Shown one piece after another: positions 19,169 to 28,071 of a stretch of 64,000 nt of DNA (position 1 is the stretch's first letter; each line of letters opens with the position of its first letter). This DNA comes from Paenibacillus sp. FSL R5-0341 (GTDB lineage: Bacteria; Bacillota; Bacilli; Paenibacillales; Paenibacillaceae). The stretch covers positions 1,302,001 to 1,366,000 of the forward strand of contig NZ_CP150241.1 of the NCBI RefSeq assembly GCF_037975235.1, in the 5' to 3' direction. Below the pieces are notes generated by a model. The model had not been told where the DNA came from. It worked only from the letters and a program-made list of their open reading frames with translations, and did not search any database. The position numbers and the translations under genes were made by a program.

Positions 19169-19260
19169 TGGATTAAGAAAAAAGGATGGGATACGTGGGA
19201 GGGCAATGGCAGGCATGATGCCCGAGAGGGAAGCCTGCGGCTCAGCGTGTTCCTTCAATT

Positions 19261-19301
19261 AAAAAAGCTGGGTGCGAGTTGATCGCATCCAGCTTTTTTT
19301 C
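19261..19301 (+). terminator. terminator of abfA
   Basis: An AAAAAAGCTGG...TGCGA / TCGCATCCAGCTTTTTTT stem, 92 nt after the stop codon. Confidence 0.9.
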
Positions 19302-19450
19302 GTAACGAATCTAGGACACCTTATTGTGCCGATTATCGTTATATTCGAAATTTAAGGAATCGGAGACACGTTATCCTAGCAAATAGAGGGATAAATCTCC
19401 GGAAAAGCGTGCCCAGTGAGAAAATAACGTGTGCTGAGTTCGTTACAATC
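19301..19450. repeat. small element of iterated and inverted ~20-nt motifs
   Basis: Three versions of one motif are present. GAATCTAGGACACCTTATTG starts at 19307, GAATCGGAGACACGTTATCC at 19357, and on the minus strand GAACTCAGCACACGTTATTT runs from 19441 downward. The outer copies form imperfect terminal inverted repeats (GTAACGAA... at 19302; ...TTCGTTAC at 19445). There is no coding potential. It looks like a member of a short intergenic repeat family or a MITE relic between the abfA terminator and the MBL gene. Confidence 0.45.
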
Positions 19451-19503
19451 CACCCACCTGTGTGAAAGGTTATTTATCTTCCGCTTTGCTTCCGCATCAA
19501 AAA

Positions 19504-20256
19504 TTAAAATTCAAAACTTTCGCCGTCGCGTGGAATGAGCACCTGACCATCTAACTGCTCGGATGCCAGATAAGTAGCGAGATCCGTGCGAGACACCACA
19601 CAATGGTTAATCACATCCATGTGCACAGCGATGACATGAGCAGACGGTGCATGGCGCTTCACGGCGACAACATCAGGCCCGTCCATCGTAATGGGATCAC
19701 CCTCCACGAAGCGTGCACCGCCGGCATTCACGACAATGACTTCAGGCGAATATTGGCGGATGGCCTCAGCAGGTTCTTCACACCAGACGGTATCCCCAGC
19801 AATATAGGTGACAGGTTCTGCATCTGCTTCAAGTACGAAACCGGATACGTTGCCCATACGTTCGCCGATCTCTCCTGTGCCGTGCTGTCCCGATGTACGG
19901 GCAAATCGGACAGAGTGATGCTCATGCTTCTCATTTACAGGCGTTACATCCGTGAATCCGGCTGCCAGAAATACGTTCTCGTCCCCAGGCTGGCAGATTA
20001 GAGGAATGTCCTTGCCAAGTTGTTTAGCAGCTGCTTCATCCCAATGGTCCAGATGGGTATGTGTGACAATTAACAGATCCGGATGCAGATAATCCGTTTC
20101 GGTTTCAGGCAGACCGATGCTTGGATTACGTAACTCATTCGGTGTGTTTGGAAATGCAGGCATGACATCAGCGTCCATCAACATGGGATCAACGAGGATG
20201 TTCAGCCCTCCGTATTCAAGCCAGAGTGTAGCATGGCGAATCAATTGAATTTTCAT
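19504..20256 (-). CDS. metallo-beta-lactamase-fold hydrolase (UlaG-like)
   Basis: The 250-residue cytoplasmic protein begins MKIQLIRHATLWLEYGG, typical of the small MBL hydrolases related to L-ascorbate-6-phosphate lactonase. Metal ligands are visible in VTHTHLDHWDEAA (HxHxDH, about residue 65), a later His in QHGTGEIG, Asp in YIAGDTVW and His in VHMDVINHC. Substrate unknown; family members act on esters, lactones or phosphodiesters. AAGGAG lies 10 nt before the ATG. It diverges from an Lrp-type regulator gene with 131 nt between, so that regulator may control it. Confidence 0.88.
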   Translation of the reverse strand: MKIQLIRHATLWLEYGGLNILVDPMLMDADVMPAFPNTPNELRNPSIGLPETETDYLHPDLLIVTHTHLDHWDEAAAKQLGKDIPLICQPGDENVFLAAGFTDVTPVNEKHEHHSVRFARTSGQHGTGEIGERMGNVSGFVLEADAEPVTYIAGDTVWCEEPAEAIRQYSPEVIVVNAGGARFVEGDPITMDGPDVVAVKRHAPSAHVIAVHMDVINHCVVSRTDLATYLASEQLDGQVLIPRDGESFEF

Positions 20257-20387
20257 TATATTTGCACTCCTTCGGGTTGTTGAATAGTATTACCCTATAT
20301 GGTATACAACCCGTTTAATGTCGTACATAACATGATGAATGGAATTAGGCCACACTAATTTCACCGTGAAAGGATTGCTGATTCAAG

Positions 20388-20819
20388 ATGAATGAAATGA
20401 TAGATGATACAGATATACGCATTTTACAGATCCTGATTCAGGATGCCAAACGTTCTCACAAAGAGATCGGTGAAGAGGTTCACCTCACAGGACAGGCCGT
20501 TGGTGCAAGAGTGCGCAAGCTGCAAGATCTGGGTGTAATTGAAGGGTATACGGTAAAATGGAACCCGGAACGCCTTGGGCTTGGCCTTCAGGCCTTTGTT
20601 ACGGTTTTCTTGAACTCCGGCGACAGACATGCTGCCTTTCGTACATTCATTGCTGAACGTAAGGACATCGTTGAAGTCCACCGCGTCAGCGGAGAAGGCT
20701 GCTATCTGATGCGGGTGCAAACTGGCACCACAGAGCAGCTTGGTCAACTGCTGGAAGCATTGCTGCCTTACGGAAATTACAAAGTTAGCCTGTCCATAGG
20801 TGTAGAGAAATCACAATGA
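20388..20819 (+). CDS. Lrp/AsnC family transcriptional regulator
   Basis: The 143-residue protein has an N-terminal helix-turn-helix (about 5-60: DTDIRILQILIQDAKRSHKEIG, then VHLTGQAVGARVRKLQDLGVI). An alpha/beta RAM/AsnC effector domain follows (about 65-140), with VHRVSGEGCYLMRVQTG. Length and order match Lrp-family regulators, which bind amino acids or related small molecules. It diverges from the MBL hydrolase gene, the most probable target apart from itself. The ribosome site is weak (GAAAGG about 14 nt upstream). A second in-frame ATG three codons later is possible. Confidence 0.9.
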   Translation: MNEMIDDTDIRILQILIQDAKRSHKEIGEEVHLTGQAVGARVRKLQDLGVIEGYTVKWNPERLGLGLQAFVTVFLNSGDRHAAFRTFIAERKDIVEVHRVSGEGCYLMRVQTGTTEQLGQLLEALLPYGNYKVSLSIGVEKSQ

Positions 20820-20860
20820 TGTGTGGGAAGCTTGAAGCTTGTCCTCATCCATCCCGATAC

Positions 20861-21361
20861 TCAACCATTTTGCTGTTGTTCCTGCAAAGTCTCCTGAAGC
20901 AAAGTCACTGCTTGGTTCAGCTCTTTTTTGCTCAGCAGATGATCCGTCTGAATATGAGACCGTGTGCCGTCCTTTAGGAACAGAACGATCATGGGAGAAG
21001 CGGATAGGAGCCACTTGCTGCGGGCAGGTGAGGCGTGTTCGATTTTGCGAATCCGGCTCCATGGAATCCTCCGTTTGCCAGTACTTATAGACTCATCATC
21101 CCAAGACAACAAAACAGCGGGGGTTCTGGTTAGTCGAGACAGGAACATGAAGAACAACGGCCCGATCAACCACATACCCAGTACGGCTGCGATAGAATAA
21201 TATATGGTCTCCAGTCTTTCGGCTTGTCCATCCACGATGATCCACAATAAGCTCACGCACAAGAGAAGGAACAGGAAGCATAAACTTCCTTTCCATAGAG
21301 CCGTGCTGCGTCGGTAACGAATGTGTTGGTCATCATGCTCGGGTGTTTCGGGTTGTTGCAT
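20861..21361 (-). CDS. two-helix membrane protein, unknown function
   Basis: The 166-residue protein has a charged N-terminal tail, two membrane helices (about 25-42 and 53-76) and a cytoplasmic beta-rich part (about 82-166) that resembles a PH-like domain: VLLSWDDESISTGKRRIPWSRIRKIE, then VLFLKDGTRSHIQTDHLLS. The end is a Gln-rich helix. Similar small proteins are common in Bacillales with no assigned role. AGGAGGAGG is just before the ATG. It lies 104 nt upstream of nothing on its strand except the end of the lrp-like gene (convergent), so it forms a single-gene unit. Confidence 0.75.
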   Translation of the reverse strand: MQQPETPEHDDQHIRYRRSTALWKGSLCFLFLLLCVSLLWIIVDGQAERLETIYYSIAAVLGMWLIGPLFFMFLSRLTRTPAVLLSWDDESISTGKRRIPWSRIRKIEHASPARSKWLLSASPMIVLFLKDGTRSHIQTDHLLSKKELNQAVTLLQETLQEQQQNG

Positions 21362-21465
21362 AGATCCTCCTCCTAATCAACATTGCTGCTCGCTATGCCA
21401 AACGTGCCGCCTGCATAAGCAGAGCGGCATGTTCAACGTTCTTTGTTTACTATAACTCAGGTTCA

Positions 21466-23283
21466 TTACCCTGATATAGCTGAATTTTTACCTGCATCAC
21501 GCGCATGGGTATACAAGTCGGCATACACGCCTTTGGCTGCGATTAATTCCTGGTGCGGACCTTCCTCCACAATCTCACCATTCTCCATTACGAGAATTCG
21601 ATCAGCATGCATCACCGTAGACAGGCGATGGGCAATGACGATGGTTGTGCGTCCCTGGGATACTGATTCCAGCGCCTGCTGCACAAGTTGTTCGGTGTGT
21701 GAGTCCAGATTGGCCGTTGCTTCATCCAGAATGAGCACTCGGGGCTGGAACACCACGATCCGGGCAAATGAGATCAACTGCCGCTCCCCGGCAGATAGTC
21801 CGCTTCCGCGTTCGGATAGATGCGTATCATATCCTTGAGGCAAACGTGAAATCATCGTATGTGCTCCGACAAACCGGCAGGCCTCAATCGCCTGCTCTCG
21901 CGTAATATCCTCACGAAACATTCTCACATTATCAATGATGGAGCCGGAGAAGAGAAAGGGTTCCTGTTGAATCAGACCCACGATCCGATGAAGCTTAGCC
22001 TGCGGCAGATGCCGGATATCGGTACCATCAATCTCAATACTGCCCTTGTCTACATCATAGAAGCGATTGAGCAGGGAGATCAGTGTACTTTTGCCAGCGC
22101 CTGTTGTGCCCACGATACCTACCATTTCACCCGGATAGAGGTGCAGGTTCATCTGCTGGATCAACGGCCGATCTGCCTGATAACCGAACGACACATCATT
22201 AAAATCAATCTGGCCCATCACACGCTGAGGTTCCATTGATGACGCCCGTTCGGGTGTGGGATCGGCAACCTCAGGCCGCGTATTCAGAATGTTCCAGATG
22301 CGATCCATTGAAACGGTAGTCGACTGGAACGTATTCCACTGCATCGTAATCTGGTTAATCGGTTGAAAAAATTGGCGAATATAGCTTATAAACGCGTACA
22401 GTACCCCAACTTGCAGGGACTCACCCAGTACAGCGCGACCTCCAAGCCAGACCATCATGACCAGTGCCGCATTGCCAAGGATATCAAATGTTCGGTTGAA
22501 TATGACATTGGAGCGGGCTTGAGCGATGTTGGCTTTCAGATGGAGCGCATTCTGTTCCGAGAAACGTTTCTTCTGTTCTTCTTCCTGGTGAAAAGCTTGA
22601 ATTAAGAACATACCGGACAGGTTTTCCGCCGTAAAAGCAATCAAGCGGGAAAGACGCGTACGAGCATTTTGATATGCTTTTCGCAGTCGACTACGGAATA
22701 ATACGGCAACAACCGCAATAACAGGAAGAACGATTAGAGAGTAACTCGCCAGAACAGGATCAAGCTGGAACATAAAGACGATAATGAGCACCAGCATCAT
22801 GCCATCCCGAATCAGACTGAGTAGCACCTGAGTGAAGAAGCTACTGATGGTCTCCGTATCACTGGATACGTTCGTGACCAGACTTCCGATATGAAAACGG
22901 TCAAAGAAGGACATGGACATTTTGGAGATATGCTTGAACAGGTCCTTTCGGATCCGGGATACAATGTTCTGTCCCACGTGCTGCAACAGATTATTCTGGA
23001 TATAGGTAAAAATAAAACTGATGACAGCCAGCCCGAGAAAGATGGCTGCGAGCTGAACGAGAAAGCCGACACTGGTCTGGCCTACGGCCAGATGATCATC
23101 GATGGCGATCTTCACCAGATAGGGTTGCAGCAGATCTGCCGATATGCCAAGCAGTGAACAGAAGAAGATACCGGCAAAAGCCCATTTATGTGGTTTGGCG
23201 TATGCCATCATGGCCTTAAACGAAGTTCGTTTACTCTGATCGGCCTCTTCATCTGGGCGAAGTTCAGCGTTAGCGTTAGACAT
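21466..23283 (-). CDS. ABC exporter half-transporter, canonical-site subunit (BmrD-like)
   Basis: The 605-residue protein has six membrane helices (about 35-320) plus a nucleotide-binding domain with GTTGAGKST, LSAGERQL and VLILDEATANLD. The catalytic Glu is present. Paired with the upstream subunit, whose Walker B ends in Asp, it makes the asymmetric heterodimer typical of BmrCD of Bacillus. Such pumps expel drugs and lipids. The ATG at 23283 is chosen for GGAGGG 8 nt upstream; it overlaps the end of the upstream gene by 8 nt, implying translational coupling. Confidence 0.92.
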   Translation of the reverse strand: MSNANAELRPDEEADQSKRTSFKAMMAYAKPHKWAFAGIFFCSLLGISADLLQPYLVKIAIDDHLAVGQTSVGFLVQLAAIFLGLAVISFIFTYIQNNLLQHVGQNIVSRIRKDLFKHISKMSMSFFDRFHIGSLVTNVSSDTETISSFFTQVLLSLIRDGMMLVLIIVFMFQLDPVLASYSLIVLPVIAVVAVLFRSRLRKAYQNARTRLSRLIAFTAENLSGMFLIQAFHQEEEQKKRFSEQNALHLKANIAQARSNVIFNRTFDILGNAALVMMVWLGGRAVLGESLQVGVLYAFISYIRQFFQPINQITMQWNTFQSTTVSMDRIWNILNTRPEVADPTPERASSMEPQRVMGQIDFNDVSFGYQADRPLIQQMNLHLYPGEMVGIVGTTGAGKSTLISLLNRFYDVDKGSIEIDGTDIRHLPQAKLHRIVGLIQQEPFLFSGSIIDNVRMFREDITREQAIEACRFVGAHTMISRLPQGYDTHLSERGSGLSAGERQLISFARIVVFQPRVLILDEATANLDSHTEQLVQQALESVSQGRTTIVIAHRLSTVMHADRILVMENGEIVEEGPHQELIAAKGVYADLYTHARDAGKNSAISG

Positions 23284-25018
23284 GATGTAATCCCTCCTCC
23301 TGCAAACGGTAGGTTGCTGCATATAACCCCTTGGCAGCCATCAGCTGAGCATGTGTTCCCTGTTCAGCGACTCGCCCTTCATCCAGAACGATAATATGGT
23401 CCGCATGACGGACCGCGCTGATGCGGTGAGAAATGATTAATGTGGTCTTGCCTTTGCCGATCTCACGCAGGCTGCGCAGAATCCCACTTTCTGTGACGGC
23501 ATCAACCGCGCTCATGCTGTCATCGAGGATGAGAAGCTGCGCCTGTTTGATCAATCCCCTCGCCAGACTTGTACGTTGCCGTTGTCCTCCAGATAGCGTA
23601 AGTCCTCGTTCGCCAAGTAGGGTATTGAAGCGGTCGGGAAAACGGACAATATTGTCATAGATCATAGCTTGGCGCGCACTATGCTCGACTGTCTCCAGCG
23701 ATGCTTCCCGGTCGCTAAATGCGATGTTATCCCGGATGGTGGTGCTAAACAGGAATCCATCCTGAGGGACATAGGCGATACGTGACCTCAGGCTTTCAAG
23801 GGACAACTGCCGAATGTCTGTACCATTGATGCGGATTGTTCCTTCAGGTGCTTCATATGTACGCAGCAATAGCTTAACGAGGGTGCTTTTCCCTGAGCCG
23901 GTCTTGCCTACAATCCCAACCGTTCGCCCGGCACGGATATTCAGTTGAATGTTTTTGAGAGCAGGAGATGAACTGCCAGGATAGGAGAAGGTTAGATTCT
24001 CCATGGTGATCTCTTGTACGGTTTGAAGCGCTGTAGCTTTAGGAAGCTCACGCACATCTGCTACTTCGCTCAGCAGGTCATTCACTCGCTCCAGGGATGC
24101 ACCCGAGCGCTGAACGGTATTAATGACATTACCGATCTGCTGAAGTGGTCCCATGATGATGCGCAGATATAAGGTTAAGGCGACAAAACTTCCGAGTGTG
24201 ATGGAATTCTGCATGGTCATAATACCTCCGACAAGCAGAGAAACGACCAATGAGATGGCTCCCAGCAGCGGGAGTAAGGCTTGAAACAAGGAAGACAGAC
24301 GAACGAGCCGAAGCTGTTTGCTCTTGATTGCATCGACGGTGGTTCCAAAGCGTGCGCGGGCACTGTCTTCAATAGCAAACGTCTTGGTTACGCGAATGCC
24401 ACCCAACTGTTCTTCTGCGGATTCCGTCATGGTTGCAAGAGCTTCCTGTACGTCACGAGAGCGTTTGCGAATCCGTGGACCAAAAAACACGACCAGAAAT
24501 GGAATCGCCAGTAAGGGGACAACACTGATCAAAATGAGCGTCAATGGAATCCCGCTAAGCAGCATCATGACAATGCAGGACAGTAGCAGGAAGGTGGCAT
24601 TGGTCATGAGTGTCACACCGTTGGATATGGCTTCACGGACGGAAGTCACGTCATTCATGACATAACTGAGCAGTTTTCCGTTTCCCTGTTTGGAGAAATA
24701 ATGCTCGCTAAGTTCGGAAAACTTACTGAATATACGCTCACGCGTCATGAATTCAAAGCGTCGACCGAGCTTCATAATCATGAATTGTCCGGTACCGAAC
24801 AGCAGATTATACCCGATGGCAATAGCCAGAAGGGACAGGCTGTACCTTACGACGGTCTGCATCTGAAGCGTATTCTGCATCAACTGATCCGTGAAACTGC
24901 CCAGTATGCGGGGCAAGGATGCCTGCCCGATATTGGAGGCAATAATTAGAAGAATAGCAACCAGATAGACAGGCCAGTTCGACACAACATAACCGCGAAG
25001 TAATCCTTTCTTGGACAT
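23276..25018 (-). CDS. ABC exporter half-transporter, degenerate-site subunit (BmrC-like)
   Basis: The 580-residue protein has six membrane helices (about 15-300) and a nucleotide-binding domain: GKTGSGKST (Walker A, about 374), LSGGQRQR (signature) and LLILDDSMSAVD (Walker B), with Asp where the catalytic Glu normally is. This non-canonical site and the gene order match BmrC of Bacillus subtilis (585 aa). AAAGGAGAA is before the ATG. The leader contains a small open frame spanning a terminator-like hairpin, suggesting control by antibiotic-stalled ribosomes as reported for bmrCD. Both subunits are probably made from one transcript. Confidence 0.92.
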   Translation of the reverse strand: MSKKGLLRGYVVSNWPVYLVAILLIIASNIGQASLPRILGSFTDQLMQNTLQMQTVVRYSLSLLAIAIGYNLLFGTGQFMIMKLGRRFEFMTRERIFSKFSELSEHYFSKQGNGKLLSYVMNDVTSVREAISNGVTLMTNATFLLLSCIVMMLLSGIPLTLILISVVPLLAIPFLVVFFGPRIRKRSRDVQEALATMTESAEEQLGGIRVTKTFAIEDSARARFGTTVDAIKSKQLRLVRLSSLFQALLPLLGAISLVVSLLVGGIMTMQNSITLGSFVALTLYLRIIMGPLQQIGNVINTVQRSGASLERVNDLLSEVADVRELPKATALQTVQEITMENLTFSYPGSSSPALKNIQLNIRAGRTVGIVGKTGSGKSTLVKLLLRTYEAPEGTIRINGTDIRQLSLESLRSRIAYVPQDGFLFSTTIRDNIAFSDREASLETVEHSARQAMIYDNIVRFPDRFNTLLGERGLTLSGGQRQRTSLARGLIKQAQLLILDDSMSAVDAVTESGILRSLREIGKGKTTLIISHRISAVRHADHIIVLDEGRVAEQGTHAQLMAAKGLYAATYRLQEEGLHHV

Positions 25019-25054
25019 AAGCGTTGTTCTCCTTTTGGTATAGGTGAAGTCAGT

Positions 25055-25147
25055 TCAGCAGGTGGAGTCAAGAAAAGGGCCGACACCTGTTATTAGCGCG
25101 TCGTGCCCTCTTACTGTATGCGATCCGGTTTGCAGTTTATCCGTCAT
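25055..25147 (-). CDS. putative 30-codon leader peptide of the BmrCD-like operon
   Basis: An open frame MTDKLQTGSHTVRGHDALIT... of 30 codons lies between the probable promoter (25169-25197) and the exporter start (25018). It runs through a terminator-like hairpin (25076-25109) and stops just past it. The arrangement resembles the BmrB leader of B. subtilis, where translation through the leader controls readthrough. A good ribosome site is missing, so this is tentative. Confidence 0.35.
   Translation of the reverse strand: MTDKLQTGSHTVRGHDALITGVGPFLDSTC
25071..25109 (-). terminator. putative attenuator hairpin in the ABC-exporter leader
   Basis: On the minus strand AGGGCACGAC pairs with GTCGGCCCT, followed by TTTCTT. 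It lies 58 nt upstream of the exporter start codon and inside the leader frame, so it would act as an attenuator and not as a gene-end terminator. Confidence 0.5.
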
Positions 25148-25168
25148 CCGATGGATTTCTCTATTCTT

Positions 25169-25197
25169 ATTTTTGCGCTAATCCCAATCAATGTCAA
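25169..25197 (-). promoter_or_regulatory. putative promoter of the BmrCD-like operon
   Basis: TTGACA (25197-25192), a 17-nt spacer and AAAAAT (25174-25169). The -35 is perfect but the -10 is weak. Confidence 0.4.
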
Positions 25198-25296
25198 CGA
25201 AGCCACTTAGCAGAAAGCAAGTGGGTTACATTATCGGCTTCGGAGAAGAGATGTATGCCGTGTTCCTGTGCTGTATTCACCATTTGTCGAAATTAC

Positions 25297-25323
25297 TGAA
25301 ACATTTTCCAAGGGTATCCCGTC
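25297..25323 (+). promoter_or_regulatory. ECF-type (sigma-W/X/M-like) promoter of the SLH gene
   Basis: TGAAAC at 25297-25302, a 17-nt spacer and CGTC at 25320-25323. This matches the -35/-10 pattern of Bacillus extracytoplasmic-function sigma factors. The SLH gene starts 57 nt downstream. Further upstream, CGAAGCC (25198) and GGCTTCG (25236) bracket a nested CCACTT/AAGTGG hairpin of unknown role. Confidence 0.5.
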
Positions 25324-25379
25324 TGTAGGAATGAAGAGGTAAAAAATAGGCTTTACTAATCATATGGAGGTGCCAGGAA

Positions 25380-26303
25380 ATGAAACATAAAAAAGGATTG
25401 GCTGCAACACTTGCGCTCTGCGTTTCTTTGACAGCAGGAGGTGCATCGGTACTCGCTTTTTCAGATGTGAAGGATGAAGGACAGAAGTCGGTTGTGGATT
25501 CTTTGAAATCAAAAGGTATTGTTAACGGAGTAACGGCGGATCTGTTCCGTCCAGATCTTGCATTGTCCGAGCCTCAGGGTGTTCAACTGATTGTGAATGC
25601 ATTTGGTCTGAAAAATGCATACGCTGCATCTTCCGCTCAGGATAAAATTAGTCCAGACACGTGGTATGCTGATGCTGTTCAAGCGGCTACGCAAAACGGA
25701 TTGTCCATTCCGGTAGAATTGAATCCCCAAGGCAAGATGACACGCGAGCAATTTGTTATTTTGCTTCATGAAGGTATCAACACAACCGGGACTTATCCGG
25801 TCATCATGAAGTATAATCTTGTTAAGGACGAAAATAAAATCGGTAAGGACGCCATATCTGCAGTCCAGAACTTGCTGAACATGAACATCATTGAACTGGA
25901 TAAGGACGGTAACTTCCGTCCAGATCAGTCGCTTACCCGTATGGAGGCTGCAAGCATGATCTTCAATGCACTTGAATTTGTGGATAAACACGGCAACGGC
26001 GGCTCAGCAGAGCCAGCTCCAACCAATCCAGGTGAAGGCCAGCAAGCGATTGTACCTGAAGTGACAACGACGAAGGTTGATGACAAAACAACCAAAGTTA
26101 AACTCAGTGCTGAAATGCCACACCCTGGTTATGGACTGAAGATTGATGATGTGAAATTGGAGAAGGATGGACGTGCCATCGTACTCTATTCCATTATTCA
26201 ACCTGATCCGGACATGATGTATCCAATGGTCATTACAAATGTGACTGCAGAAGCGGATATCCCAACAGGCTATACGGCAGAAGCTCAGCCTTCTGGGAAG
26301 TAA
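25380..26303 (+). CDS. SLH-domain surface protein with PrcB-like C-terminus
   Basis: The 307-residue protein has a signal peptide (about 1-26, VLA-F) and three S-layer-homology-like segments: FSDVKDEGQKSVVDSLKSKGIVNG (about 27-85), the region with DTWYADAVQAATQNG (about 88-140), and KDAISAVQNLLNMNIIELDKDG with FRPDQSLTRMEAASM (about 155-205). A Gly/Pro linker leads to a beta domain (about 225-307) with MPHPGYGLKIDDV and YPMVITNV, similar to the PrcB C-terminal fold. SLH domains anchor proteins to pyruvylated secondary wall polymers. The ribosome site is GGAGG, and an ECF-type promoter suggests induction by envelope stress. It is followed by a terminator. Confidence 0.85.
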   Translation: MKHKKGLAATLALCVSLTAGGASVLAFSDVKDEGQKSVVDSLKSKGIVNGVTADLFRPDLALSEPQGVQLIVNAFGLKNAYAASSAQDKISPDTWYADAVQAATQNGLSIPVELNPQGKMTREQFVILLHEGINTTGTYPVIMKYNLVKDENKIGKDAISAVQNLLNMNIIELDKDGNFRPDQSLTRMEAASMIFNALEFVDKHGNGGSAEPAPTNPGEGQQAIVPEVTTTKVDDKTTKVKLSAEMPHPGYGLKIDDVKLEKDGRAIVLYSIIQPDPDMMYPMVITNVTAEADIPTGYTAEAQPSGK

Positions 26304-26335
26304 TCAATTCTCCTGAACAGAATATAGCTTAACTT

Positions 26336-26372
26336 AAACCCACCCTTCATGCATGCATGGAGGGTGGGTTTA
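26336..26372. terminator. bidirectional terminator
   Basis: An AAACCCACCCT / AGGGTGGGTTT stem between the convergent SLH and GH43 genes. Confidence 0.88.
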
Positions 26373-26384
26373 TTCTGCTGGAGA

Positions 26385-27902
26385 TTATTCTTCCAGAGGT
26401 TCATAGTCGAACCAATCGAAACTTGCAGGGGTGCGTTCCCCCGATGGATCGTAGGCATACATGGCTACAATAACACCTGTGAAACCACTTGCTACTTCGG
26501 TAGATAACAGATGGGTTTCACCTGAACCTACTTCAATGGCATCGGATGAGCCTTGCTGGTAGAGGAACGTAAAGTGATTACGGTCGGCCTTGATCTGTAA
26601 AACAACCGGACCCTTCTCACAGTCAAGCATCTGTACCGTTCGTAGAGAACCGACAGTTCGCCGTAGTATGATTTTCTTCTGGTCGTCGATCTTTGTTACA
26701 GCCAAGTCATAATGATATTTATTATTCATAAATACGGTTAAACCCGCTTCACCGCCGCTTGCACTTGGCTCATAATGCAGTTCGGTCGCCATGTTACATA
26801 AGAAATGGCTCAATCGACGCCCGACAAAGGCTGGATTTTGTCCATCATCGAGCGAAACCGGATGACCCCGCAGGATGAGTTGCCCGGGATTTTCTGTGAG
26901 CGTCCAACTATCCGGAGCCGGGTTGCGCAGGAAGATCCAGTTCATGTCCAAAGTTGATTCGTCAAAATGATCCCGAATAGCCTGATGCGACCAGGGGTGT
27001 TCAGGCAACGAAGGGCCAGTCATCTCCGGCTCAATATGTCCGTCCACACCGATCATCGGCCAACCGTCATCCGTCCACATGACAGGTGCCAGGAACGTTT
27101 CGCGTCCCAGATGGTGCCGCATGGGGTAACCTGCTGGACGAAGGCCCAGACATACAGCCCACCAGCTTCCATCCTGAATCTGGACAAGGTCTGCATGCCC
27201 GGTTGCATGGATACTGGATTTCATGCTGCGATTGGACAGAATCGGATTATGAGGACACGGATCAAATGGTCCGTATGGATTTGCACTTCGAGCAATGGTC
27301 TCCATATGACCATACTCGGTTCCACCTTCGGCGATCATGAGATAGTAGAGGTCGTTTATTTTGTACAAGTGGGGGGCTTCGGGGGCTGCTCCTCCGGTTC
27401 CCGTCCAGATCAATCGACTATTGGTCAGTCTGGCTCCGGTCGTGATGTCTATCTCGCACTGATAGATGCCTTCGCCTTCATTGCCATTACAAGCCGTTTG
27501 AAAGTATATACGTCCATCATCATCAAAGAGGAAAGAGGGATCTATGCCGTCCTGATCAACAAAAATCGGAGCAGACCATGGTCCCTCGGGCTGGGCACTA
27601 CGTACATAAAAATTTCCGCCGCCGCTTACATTGGTTGTTGTCATATAGAACCAGCCATCATGATACCGGAGTGTTGGAGCATAAATGCCGCCAGAGCTGC
27701 CCGCGTTCGCTAGAGGGAGTTGTTCAGTGGTAGTAAGGACATGGCCGATCTGTCGCCAGTTCACAAGGTCTTTACTATGAAAAATAGGCACACCCGGAAA
27801 ATATTCAAAGGTACTGGTCACCAGATAGTAGTCTTCGTCTACACGACAGATGCTTGGATCGGGATAAAAACCCGGAATAACCGGATTGGTATATTTCATC
27901 AT
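26385..27902 (-). CDS. GH43 beta-xylosidase / alpha-L-arabinofuranosidase (XynB type)
   Basis: The 505-residue cytoplasmic enzyme has a five-bladed propeller domain (about 1-310) opening with TNPVIPGFYPDPSICRV, where the Asp is the general base. The pKa-modulating Asp is in GIDPSFLF and the acid Glu in AAPEAPHLY. A C-terminal beta-sandwich (about 320-505) is the second domain of the large GH43 xylosidases. Such enzymes cleave xylo-oligosaccharides and arabinosyl side groups after import. GGAG is just before the ATG pair at 27902. It diverges from an AraC-type regulator, which probably controls it. No signal peptide is visible. Confidence 0.93.
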   Translation of the reverse strand: MMKYTNPVIPGFYPDPSICRVDEDYYLVTSTFEYFPGVPIFHSKDLVNWRQIGHVLTTTEQLPLANAGSSGGIYAPTLRYHDGWFYMTTTNVSGGGNFYVRSAQPEGPWSAPIFVDQDGIDPSFLFDDDGRIYFQTACNGNEGEGIYQCEIDITTGARLTNSRLIWTGTGGAAPEAPHLYKINDLYYLMIAEGGTEYGHMETIARSANPYGPFDPCPHNPILSNRSMKSSIHATGHADLVQIQDGSWWAVCLGLRPAGYPMRHHLGRETFLAPVMWTDDGWPMIGVDGHIEPEMTGPSLPEHPWSHQAIRDHFDESTLDMNWIFLRNPAPDSWTLTENPGQLILRGHPVSLDDGQNPAFVGRRLSHFLCNMATELHYEPSASGGEAGLTVFMNNKYHYDLAVTKIDDQKKIILRRTVGSLRTVQMLDCEKGPVVLQIKADRNHFTFLYQQGSSDAIEVGSGETHLLSTEVASGFTGVIVAMYAYDPSGERTPASFDWFDYEPLEE

Positions 27903-28071
27903 GTTATGCTCCTATTCATTGTGAGAGTTTAGTACGAATCTGGACATATTAGAGAATCCTTGCTACAAGGCGAATTATAACGGATTTAAGGATATTGAAC
28001 CTTGATTTTTCGGTCCTGGAATAGCATGATATAGACATTCAGCCCAACAATGTTTGTGGAGGGGAATGCTT

